Assembly: GCA_015179125.1 (NCBI GenBank)
Contig: WHVA01000096.1
Span: 124,001 to 188,000, forward strand
Length of the DNA: 64,000 bases
DNA from: Gautieria morchelliformis
Taxonomy: Eukaryota; Basidiomycota; Agaricomycetes; Gomphales; Gomphaceae
Direction: 5' to 3'
Part shown: in pieces, positions 11,063-19,351 of the stretch
Layout: each line of letters opens with the position of its first letter
Position numbering within the stretch: position 1 is the first letter of the stretch
The notes under the pieces: generated by a model
The model's database searches: none
Seen by the model: only the letters and a program-made list of their open reading frames with translations
What the model was told of the DNA's origin: nothing
Made by a program: the position numbers and the translations under genes

Positions 11063-12108
11063 GTGATCATACCACTCGGAGACCCACCGATCCCTGAGAC
11101 GGGCCTCCTACCATGGCCGGTAGGAAAGGCCCAACAGCGTCGTACTCAATGGTATGACGTCTGCCCGCTCGACGACCTACGCTTCATCGAACTCATAGCG
11201 TGGGCAAAAGAAACGCCGCAGCTCGCGCGTACGCGTGAGATGATCAGCGTATTCAAACGCGTCGAGCGCAAACAACGCGTCGAGCGCAAACAACGCGCTC
11301 GCAATCCCAAAAGGGATTGTCTCGTGATAGCGGACAGCACCCCGCACGACATCGCAGTCATCCTGAAGGGTTGGATACACAACCCTGAAGGGATCCCATC
11401 CGCCATCCATGACAATGCGGACAGCACCTTCAACCTAGACGACATGGACGTCTGGATGTGGTTGAAGGCCCTCACGCCCTGGGTCAAAGGGGTCGCATCA
11501 CCGCTCAGGGCGAGGCTACTCGACCTCTTCGGCTCGACAGACCAATGGTCGAGCCTCGTCGACGCCAGGGAAGTGCTGACGCCTCAGAGCACCACCCTGC
11601 GGCTCTCAATCACGGGCCCATTCCCTGTGGAGGGCAGAGCCGGCCCCGACATCCCACTCGCGGAGATCGCGAGATGGTTGGCCCGCTACGCGGGAGTCAC
11701 TCGCGAGTGAGCGGCGCGCATTGAACATTACGTTCAGCGCAGCATCACCGGCGCGGCATTCAGCGCCGCTGCCCGCGAGGGCCAACAAAAGGTCATCGAG
11801 ACCAGCCATGTGAGGGCCGCGGTGCCGTGACCCCTCACTCACACTCAGCTCGACCAAGAGCTGGCGCGCTTCCGGCCCCCTCCTCAAACGGAGGACCCGG
11901 CCGTTGAGGCCATGCTCCGTGAGGACACGGGCCCCAGCACCCAAGCAGAGACCACCGCTAGTGGTGAGGCCGACCAGCCCCACCCAATCACCACCGATGA
12001 CGCGGAGGTGCCCCCGGAGGAGTCACGTGCTCCTCCGGCCCCGTACGACGACATCATCATCGTATCAGCCACTCTAGAGGACTCCCTCATGGACGACCTC
12101 TATGAGTA
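11054..12108 (+). pseudogene. Third ORF (ORF3) of element X, N-terminally truncated
   Basis: Function unknown; no family was recognised. It is homologous to the ORF after the chromodomain in the outer element (19352-22049). Shared blocks are a W-Y-x-V-C-P motif followed by a leucine-rich helix and R-T-x-E-M, a block V-L-x-G-W-x-x-N-x-E-G-x-P-x-A-I, then D-x-D-x-W-M-W and ITGxFP. An 8-residue segment (RVERKQRV) is tandemly duplicated near 11,262-11,300. A TGA at 11708-11710 splits it, and the second half continues as an acidic Pro/Ser-rich tail ending near 12108 (DDLYE). It lies just before the purine tract and 3' LTR. Being retained while pol was lost suggests cis-use or simple hitch-hiking. 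Confidence 0.6.
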
Positions 12109-12130
12109 GTAGTTAACCCCTATAGTTGTC

Positions 12131-12145
12131 TATAGAGGGGGAGGG
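12131..12145 (+). promoter_or_regulatory. Polypurine tract of element X
   Basis: AGAGGGGGAGGG directly precedes the TGTAAATA start of the 3' LTR, the expected place for the plus-strand primer. The equivalent tract in the outer element (GGGGGAGGG) ends at 22059. Confidence 0.75.
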
Positions 12146-12346
12146 TGTAAATAACCCGTGTATCTACATGTACATTAGTTATTACATAATCCCAGTTGGC
12201 CCCTTAGGGACCCACTGTATAGTTTATGCATGGGAACCGGCTAGCGGTCCCCATCGCATCTTACCCTTACACTGTCACTACGTAGCATCAGAATACCACA
12301 CATTGGTCAAGTTCTGTCGTGCTCTTGTGACCTAAGGCTCAAGATA
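12146..12346 (+). repeat. 3' LTR of element X
   Basis: 201 bp, near-identical to 7782-7982, followed by the GGCGG target repeat. Outer gag resumes at 12352 in its Pro/Gln-rich stretch before the zinc knuckle. Confidence 0.87.
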
Positions 12347-12616
12347 GGCGGGCAGAAACCGCGGCCACAACACCCATCACGTCACGGCTTGCGACAAGCA
12401 AGCCAACAGCACAGTCGGGCTTTAACAAGCCCACTGCATTCCAGGCAAACAATGCCTTCCACCGACCCATGGCGACAAAGCCACCACAAACAGGTCGTCC
12501 GCCTCAGGCATCGGGAAGCTTGGCAAAGCCGAGCTACCCACAAAAGCCATCCGGCCACCCTCCAGATAGGCCGCAAAATGCGCATAGCAGCGCAAGCTGC
12601 TTTGAATGCGGCCAGA

Positions 12617-13647
12617 TGTCAAGATTGGTTTTTAGGCGTTAATATTGTGTATTAGTGAACACAGCGAATGCCTGAATGACTTGTGCGAATAAGTATGCCG
12701 TTCAGCGAATAGGTGAACCAATAAATGTTCACAAGATAGGAGGGCTGCCCGAGCGGAGCTCACCCTATCTACAGTCATAGCAAAATAGCCCGTGGCACTT
12801 GACGATGTAACGTGCAAGGTGTCACGAAAGGGTTGTCTAAGTAGCGACAATCCCTTCACCGGCGAAGGTGCTCACTCAGAGCCCTTCGCTGTCAGCACAG
12901 AAAATAGTTCGAAGGCTAAGGTAACGAAGATGAAGTATGAGAACTCACCAGTGATGCCTAAGTCCTCTTCTGGTTGAAGATAGAAATCTCCAGGAGAAGG
13001 CTCAAAACAATGATCACGGTGAGGTCAAGTTTGCACAAGATAGACGACGTATGATAATTGAACTGGAGAATATACATGCGAATGTAAACTACTTATATCG
13101 AATGCTCATAAGGCATCAGCGAATAAGGAAGAGGCCGTCGTGATTCAGGGTTGGATAGGGGTGCGCAGTCATGATACTAAGTAGATGGAATAAACATACA
13201 ATAGAGTGAGGGAAGAGTGCGAACATGAAACGACGGAGAGTAAAGGTGGCGAAGGCACTTATGTACAAAACCATGTCTTGGGACCCGCATACATGCTACC
13301 CTGCACGGACTCTTCATCTACTGGGTTGATCCCACACAACCTACGGAAGGTACGTCCCACGAACACACTTTGGCCATACGAACACCCAAAGGGGTTGGAT
13401 TAAGAAGATGATGGGGTTAGTGATGAACCATCGCGCCGGGTAAATGGTATCGATCGTATTTGATGGCGTGCCTGTTGGCGAAATGTGCGAGCAGCCAATA
13501 GCGGTTCGGAGAATGGGGCGAACAGCGGATAGAGTGGATGTAGAGGAGGAGTGGTTGGAGGGTGAGGCGAACTCTGGCAAAGATGCTAGGGAGTGACGAG
13601 GGGGAACATAGAGGCAGTGGGGTAAGAGAAATAGACAGGTCATGACA
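12617..13647 (+). repeat. Solo LTR, family alpha (short form), splitting the gag zinc knuckle
   Basis: It starts TGTCAAGATTGG and ends GGTCATGACA, 1031 bp. The target repeat CCAGA (12612-12616, 13648-13652) is perfect. Removing it restores the CCHC knuckle C-F-E-C-G-Q-T-G-H-I-K-V-N-C. It is highly similar to the copy at 577-1606. Confidence 0.92.
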
Positions 13648-13800
13648 CCAGACGGGCCACATTAAGGTGAATTGCCCACGCCTGAGGCCGAAAGTACGGA
13701 CAGCAGCCGTATGGCAGGACGACGATGAGGGTCCAGAGGATCCCATCGATACCTCTCTTCAAGAGATTGAAGAGGGGGAGGGTGACCCTCAGGAAACTGA

Positions 13801-14503
13801 GGATCAAGAAGGGAATGGCGAGCCAGCAGAAGCCTGGGAGCCAGAACCATCCCAATACTATGATTGGGATGAAGACATGGCAGACAATCAAACTGCCTAC
13901 AGATCCAGCGCGATTATAATCGCGCAGGTAGACGAGACAGCCAAAGTCATGGCCGCTCGAATGATGGCCCCAGACAAAGCGGCCGAACCAATGTATCATC
14001 ATCGGAGCAAACACCGCACCCAACCAGTACGGCCACACAGCGAAAACCGTAACCTGTCGGGGTACTGGGAAATCGGTGGCACAAAGGCCCACTGTCTACT
14101 AGACAGTGGAAGTGAAGGGGTACTGCTATCCCCCGAATTCACACGTGCCACTGGCATAAAAACATTTGCCTTGGAACAGCCAATTTCCCTGCAATTGGTG
14201 TGCATCAGTAGTCGATCAATGATCAACTACGGGACAAACATGACCATTAGATTTGGTTGCGAAACAGTCGAAGAATACTTCGACGTGGTGAATGTCGAGT
14301 ACTACGATGCCATCTTGGGGACTCCGTTCCTAAGGAAACTAGGAGTGACCCTGGACTTTGCCAGTCCAGGGACGATCCGTGTGGGGAATGAAATCATCCC
14401 CACAGGAAAAGTAAGGTTCAATGACGAAAAGTCATCAAAGAACAGCGCGGACCCAAAGGTGAGTAGAATCACCTTGGGGCCCACACCCCCCCTGGCCAAT
14501 TGA
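13801..14503 (+). pseudogene. Retroviral-type aspartic protease domain of the outer element
   Basis: The open frame from 13653 to 14503 continues from gag into a protease that would cut the Gag-Pol polyprotein. The catalytic motif is C-L-L-D-S-G-S-E-G-V-L-L at about 14,094-14,129, a variant of the usual D-T/S-G. The second half contains Y-Y-D-A-I-L-G-T-P-F-L, the hallmark I-L-G motif of this family. It ends at a stop at 14501-14503 before the RT frame; whether this is a recoding point or a mutation cannot be told. The upstream acidic linker matches the end of gag in element X. Confidence 0.8.
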
Positions 14504-14578
14504 AGCCAGGAGGACGAGTCTCACGACTCGTCCTCACCCTCTCCCTACACCCATAGGGAGAGATGCTGTCATCTCACG

Positions 14579-15646
14579 ATGAAAGCGCTAGAAAAAAGGA
14601 AACAGCCGCCGAGCGCCAGGGGTCCAAACAGATGTACACAGCACTTGATGGCTGCCCAAACCACAACCATCATCCGTGAGGACGATGACATCCCTCGCTT
14701 GGGCGAGGAATGGATGGACAAGATCGCCGACCTTGTCAGCGGTATTCCGTTGGAACTCCCTCCCTTACGGGAGGTGAATCATGAGATCAATGTTATTGAT
14801 CCTGACAAACACATGTGGTATAGACTACCCAAGTGTCCTGAACACTTCCGTGAGGAATTGTCCGTAAAGCTAGAACGATACACCACTGCGAAGTGGTGGA
14901 TACCAGCAGCGGCCCATCAAGCAGTGCCAATGCTGTGTGTACCGAAGAAAAATGGTACGTTATGTACCGTCTTCGACCTGCGACAGCAGAACGAGAACAT
15001 GGTGAAGGACGTGACGCCCTTCCCGGATCAGGATGTCATCAGGATCAATGTCGCTCGCTGTAAATACAGGACGAAACTCGATATGTCAGAGGCATATGAG
15101 CAAATCTGTATTCGTCCTGAAGACGTCCCAAAGACAGCCTTTGCGACGATCCTTGGCACATTTAGGAGCCAAGTGATACAGATGGGGGATTGCAATGCCC
15201 CATTGATGTTTCAACGTCTCATGACATCGATATTCTGCAACTGCATAGGTCGCTTCGTCCATGTCTACATGGATGACATTTCATCTTCTCACACTCAATA
15301 CAAGAGCACGAGGAACATCTCCGCATAGTCTTTGACAGACTATGGAGCAGCCATCTCTTCTTAAGTAAAAAGAAGGTGGATCTCTATTCAGAAAGAATGG
15401 AGTGCCTTGGCCACATCATAGATGGCCAAGGGGTTCACGCGGATGGAGACAAAATGCAACGCATCCGCAAGTGGAGGAGGCCTCGCACATTTAACGACGT
15501 GCAGAGATTCCTTGGCCTCGTCCAATACCTGGCACACTACATGCCAGACGTCAGCGCATACACCACTCCCTTATCAGGATGCATGCACAACAACTGTCCA
15601 TTTGAATGGACGCCGTTGCTGGACAAATGCTTCCACAGCATACGAG
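14579..15646 (+). pseudogene. Reverse transcriptase domain of the outer element
   Basis: It copies element RNA into DNA. Motifs in order: ATTAKWWIPAAAH, VPKKNGTLCTVFDLRQQN, TKLDMSEAYEQI, and the catalytic V-Y-M-D-D-I (YxDD box) at about 15,262-15,281. A frameshift directly after the YMDD box (about 15,283) moves the rest to another frame (LFLSKKKVDLYSERMECLGHI, then FNDVQRFLGLVQYLAHYMP). The domain continues to CFHSIR at 15646, where an AT-rich insert cuts it, and resumes at 16150 with ALACKAPILRPIDTR. Confidence 0.85.
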
Positions 15647-16149
15647 GTTATTCATAAAGTCTATGTACAATGAGATAAGAACCTACATAGTATATATTTC
15701 AAAACTACTATTTCTAATATATAAGAATATTATTATATCAGATTTATAGAGCAACACTAATACATATAAAACTTCTGTATGAGTATGTTCATCTCGGTTG
15801 AAAAGATACATTAGAATATTATAGTAAGAGACTGAAGATTGATAGACACTTAGAATAGATAAAAGGAGGATATATAATATGATATGTATGGCAGGGTATA
15901 GTACTAATTATATAGTAACACTAATATGGATTATATTAAAAGTTGGTAGAAAGCCAAATATACGGATTTCTCATTGGCGGAGCCGCCGCTCGGGGAGGGA
16001 CAAAAGAAGAATTATTTATTTCTGTTTTATAAAATGTAAAATATACTTTCTATTCATATCCCAATTATGAGCTTTTCTTTATATTATGAGTTAAAAGTAG
16101 AATGAAAATACATACACTTCCTAGAAAGATATGATCACCCCTCCATAAG
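15647..16149. other. AT-rich, mitochondrial-looking insert (candidate NUMT)
   Basis: About 500 bp of strongly AT-rich DNA with one short GC-rich palindromic cluster (GGCGGAGCCGCCGCTCGGGG, about 15,977-15,996), unlike all neighbouring sequence. It sits between codons of the polymerase gene (SIR | ALACKAP). Flanks read CATACGAG and CATAAGAG, which may be chance microhomology or an imperfect 8-bp duplication. There are no TG..CA ends and no convincing gene. AT-rich sequence with isolated GC clusters is typical of fungal mitochondrial genomes; a DNA transposon remnant is the alternative. Confidence 0.5.
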
Positions 16150-16195
16150 AGCGCTGGCCTGCAAGGCCCCGATCCTGCGTCCCATCGACACACGG

Positions 16196-16679
16196 TGTTG
16201 GGTGCATTTATGCTCCTGCACCAAAATCAAGCCAAATAAATTCCACCCTCCGTATTTCTTTCAATTTCTTTTGAGATTGTTCTACTACGATCACTTTGTT
16301 TTTCAGAATTTTTCCGAAATTTTCTATCAAAGATTTGTACTTCTATTTCGATTTGTTTTTCTTCCTTTCACCACCAGCACCCTTACATAATCATTTCGAT
16401 GCGCGCTGCCATGGGCGCTAAAGGGCCGGGTGGTAGTATATGCACAGTGAGACACATTTCCCTCTCTCTCAGTGACAACCAAATTCACTGAGAGAGGCAA
16501 GTAAATTAGTCTCATTTTCCTTCAATTTATTGACCTAGAAATCCTGTAGTGAATTAATTTCTAGGTAGTGTATAATATATTCAGTGACAACCAAATTCAC
16601 TGAGAGAGTGAATTAATTTCTAGTCCATTCTTTTGAGTATCAAGTCCGAACCTACTGCCTATAATTCCTGTCCTCTACA
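16196..16679 (-). repeat. Solo LTR, family beta (484 bp)
   Basis: It starts TGTTGGGTGC and ends CCTCTACA on plus (TGTAGAGG ... CCCAACA in the family's other orientation). Flanks CACGG (16191-16195) and CAAGG (16680-16684) form a target repeat with one mismatch. The pol frame continues across (..PIDTR | NADPIWVITDG). It contains the CTCTCTCAGTGA ... TCACTGAGAGAG inverted repeat typical of the family. Confidence 0.85.
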
Positions 16680-17122
16680 CAAGGAACGCGGACCCGATAT
16701 GGGTCATCACCGACGGTTCAAAGTCTGGCGTCGGTGCCGTATACGGCCAGGGACCAGACTGGAGAACCTGTCGGCAAGCTGGCTTCTTGTCAAAGAAGTT
16801 CAGTGTTGCACAGCAACACTACAGAACACACGAGCATGAAACTATCGCCGTGCTTGAAGCCCTCATGAAGTGGGAGGGCAAACTCCTAGGGCAAAAGTTC
16901 ACCCTAGTCACAGACCACAAGGGTCTCGAGTACTTAGAGATCCAAAAGAACCTGTCTGATAGACAGGTCCGGTGGTGGGAGTTTTTATCCCGCTTCAATT
17001 ACAACACTGTCCATGTTGACGGCGTTGAGAACAAAGTAGCGGACTGCTTATCCTGCTACTATGAGAGCGATACGGGTGACAAGAAACACCCGGATCACAT
17101 CTTTGTCAACCCAGATGCGTGA
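16680..17122 (+). pseudogene. RNase H domain of the outer element
   Basis: It degrades RNA in the RNA-DNA hybrid during reverse transcription. Acidic catalytic residues are visible in W-V-I-T-D-G-S-K-S-G (first Asp), H-E-H-E-T-I-A-V-L-E (Glu) and L-V-T-D-H-K-G-L-E (Asp), followed by the tether region VRWWEFLSRFNY and VADCLS. A frameshift lies near 16,787. The frame ends at TGA (17120-17122) just before the integrase frame. Confidence 0.85.
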
Positions 17123-17143
17123 CTAGACCCGGACGGTGAGCTA

Positions 17144-18691
17144 ATGCCCACTGACCAATACATGGAGCTGCGTACAGCAGCTATGAGGCAATCAACTCGT
17201 CTCGCGGAGAAAACAGAGCCGCGAACATTAGAGGCAGCGGCTATGAACGAAGGCTCCATCAAGAAACCTTGTCACAACACGTCATTGCCAGACAACAACA
17301 ACAACAACAACAACATCTGTGGCAATGACGGGGCTCCCCTACGCGTAAGCATAGAAGAGAACTTGGACCTGCCAAAGGTCCTGCGCGACTCCTACCATAA
17401 GGAGCCCATGTTTGCAAAGATCATGGCGAACCTGGATGCACATCCAAGATTTGGCATCTGGAATGGGCTGATTTGTATGAAGAATCAGCTCAAGAGGGAT
17501 GTCATAGCCATCCCTCAGAATGTATTTCAAGGGGGAAGGAGGCTGATCGAAATCATAATCGATCACGCCCACCAGACAATTGGCCATTACAGTCAACTGA
17601 AGACTTCGAATTACATTCAAAGAACATACTGGTGGTCCAGTATGGCCTCGGACATCGAGGCATTCTGCACTTCATGCGCGAAGTGCCAGACTACCAAGAC
17701 AGGCACGCAATGGCCTGCAGGGCTACTACATAGTCTGCCCATACCCAATAGACCATGGCAATCTATCGGGATCGACTTCATGGGCCCATTGCCCAAGTCG
17801 AACAACTATGATTACCTCATGGTAATCATAGATAGACTCATGTCTCACGTACACCTCATCCCAACAACGACGAGTGTGACAGCTAAAGGAATAGCCTGGC
17901 TATTCCTGAAGGAGGTCGTAAGACTTCATGGAGTCCCAGACTCCATAGTCTCGGATCAAGACTCAAAGTTCACATCCATATTCTGGCGTGAGCTCCAATG
18001 ACTCATGGGGATGAAACTCCTCATGTCCACCGCGCTCCATCCTCAAACGGATGGCGCGACTGAACGGGCAAACCGTTCGATAGGCCAGATTCTTCGATCA
18101 GTCGTAAAAGATGACCAGAAGGACTGGGCCAGCAAGTGCCCAATGGTCGAGGTTGCTTTAAACAACAACGTCAGCTCGACAACAGGGTTTGCGCCCTTCG
18201 AGCTGAACCACGGATATATGCCATGGATTGACCTACCAATGGCCACGGACACTCCCTTCAAGGGAGTGACGAAATTCATACATCAGGCTCGATGGAACCT
18301 GATGGCAGCACATGATGCCATCATAGAGCATTGTGTGACACAGACGTTTCAAGCTAATAAGAAACGTCGCGAAGGGGACATGTATGCGGTGGGAGACCAT
18401 GTATACCTGTCAACCCAAAACCTGACCCTGCCGACAGGGAGGGCCAGGAAGCTAATACCGCGATATATAGGACTATATCACGTGAAGGAGGCCCAGAACG
18501 ACACCTCAACGGTAACCCTCGAATTACCGGAGGAATTGACAAACCGGCAGCCGACGTTTCATACCAGCCTCATACGAAGGTATGAGGTGAACAACGATGA
18601 CCTATTCCCTCGTCGAGAAGCAAAGTCATTTTATGACTTTGGGGCGAATGATGAGGAAGAGTGGCTCGTCGACAAGATCTTATCCCATTGA
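17144..18691 (+). pseudogene. Integrase of the outer element
   Basis: It inserts the cDNA into the genome. An HHCC zinc-binding domain is present (H-x3-H in DHAHQTIGH, then C-x2-C in CTSCAKC, about 17,565-17,690). The catalytic core starts with I-G-I-D-F-M-G-P-L and continues through S-D-Q-D-S-K-F and the H-P-Q-T-D-G-A-T-E-R motif, giving the D,D,E triad. A single TGA (17999-18001) interrupts the core between the second Asp and the Glu. The C-terminal part has the GDHVYLSTQNL and FHTSLIRRY motifs that precede the chromodomain. A CAA microsatellite (about 17,296-17,313) encodes an Asn run. Confidence 0.88.
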
Positions 18692-19237
18692 TGGATAAAC
18701 TCAAAGGACCTAGAGTTCCAAGTCAGATGGACTCTAGGAGACATGACATGGGAGCTGTAAGGGCAACCCTGGCTGGTTGTGGAGATCACACTACCACACA
18801 ACTGACAAGGGGAAATCCAAAGTATGTATAAATGAACAGAGTATACAAGAGAGGGGATTCTCACCTGACAAGGGGAAATCTAAAGAGAAAAGTCTAAGGA
18901 CCCCCAATGTCAGCGAGCCCGTATTATACTACGCTGCGCAGCCAGGGACAACACTTGGCACCCGCCATCAACCCTGCATCCCCCTGACCTCCCTGACCCT
19001 TGATCGACCCTTGATGCCACCTATTACGCGAGTCGCTTGATTTCCAACACTGTTCCGAGAGCGGAAGTTGGAAATGGAGTCGGAACTGGGTGTGGTGTCA
19101 GAACTGGAAATGGAAAACAGGGTGTCCCCTGACAGGAGCCCATGTCATCGTGTAAGGACTTCGAGGCCCTAGATACCTACCTAGAGCTTCGAGGTGTGGC
19201 CAAGCCACACGACCTGCCTAAACAGCAGTAGGATGTG
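18646..19237 (+). pseudogene. Integrase C-terminal chromodomain, split by a solo LTR
   Basis: The reading E-E-W-L-V-D-K-I-L-S-H, F-Q-V-R-W, T-W-E-P then F-E-A-L-D-T-Y-L-E is a chromodomain, which in chromoviruses tethers integration to marked chromatin. The solo LTR at 18756-19134 splits it at T-W-E; the rest resumes at 19140. A TGA at 18689-18691, just after LSH, is another break. The polyprotein ends near 19234. Confidence 0.75.
18756..19134 (+). repeat. Solo LTR, family gamma (379 bp)
   Basis: TGTAAGGGCAACC ... CCCCTGACA with a perfect target repeat GGAGC at 18751-18755 and 19135-19139. Related copies in the opposite orientation are at 35806-36295 and 46208-46697 (490 bp, with a longer TTCCGA-type repeat tract), and a fragment is at 23012-23103. 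Confidence 0.92.
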
Positions 19238-19270
19238 TCGGTCACGTGTGGTCACATGACGCACTAAGCC

Positions 19271-19280
19271 ACGGTGCTAT
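19271..19280 (+). promoter_or_regulatory. TATA-like box upstream of ORF3
   Basis: GCTATAAATTTT lies about 75-80 bp before the ORF3 start codon and after the integrase/chromodomain stop. It could drive a separate ORF3 transcript, but a chance match in this non-coding stretch cannot be excluded. Confidence 0.35.
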
Positions 19281-19351
19281 AAATTTTCACCTCGGATCTC
19301 TCCAAGGGTGATTCACTTCTTAAGAAGCAACCACCACCATCTTCTAACGAA

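Larger units (their letters stand above)
7782..12346 (+). mobile_element. Nested gypsy element X: gag and third ORF, no pol
   Basis: A complete LTR-to-LTR element of 4,565 bp inserted into gag of the outer element. The 201-bp LTRs (7782-7982 and 12146-12346) are almost identical, and the 5-bp target repeat GGCGG is perfect (7777-7781 and 12347-12351). Inside are a full gag with CCHC knuckle, a diverged beta-family LTR at about 10575-11062, and the middle to C-terminal part of the third ORF. Protease, RT, RNase H and integrase are all missing. The near-identity of the LTRs suggests recent insertion, presumably with enzymes from a related element. Confidence 0.85.
3231..13800 (+). pseudogene. 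Gag of the outer chromovirus, in five pieces
   Basis: Gag builds the particle and binds element RNA. Pieces: 3231-3921 (acidic, Ser/Pro-rich N-terminus, ending at MDV), 5266-6378, 7607-7781, 12352-12616 and 13653-13800. The conserved core (HLTGEAQEWFIRNVERFD, then LQKRFMHTLTYHHA) lies at about 6,150-6,300. The next stretch (MIQAPNEYT, SSSIEQLFE) resumes at 7602 after the solo LTR. A single CCHC zinc knuckle (C-F-E-C-G-Q-T-G-H-x4-C) straddles the solo LTR at 12617-13647. Even with the inserts removed there are frameshifts near 5,520 and 5,820 and a stop near 6,038, so it is not functional. Confidence 0.8.

Noticed and set aside
15879-16070. 63-codon frame within the AT-rich insert as a homing-endonuclease fragment
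   Set aside because: No LAGLIDADG or GIY-YIG motif can be seen; AT-rich DNA gives such frames by chance.
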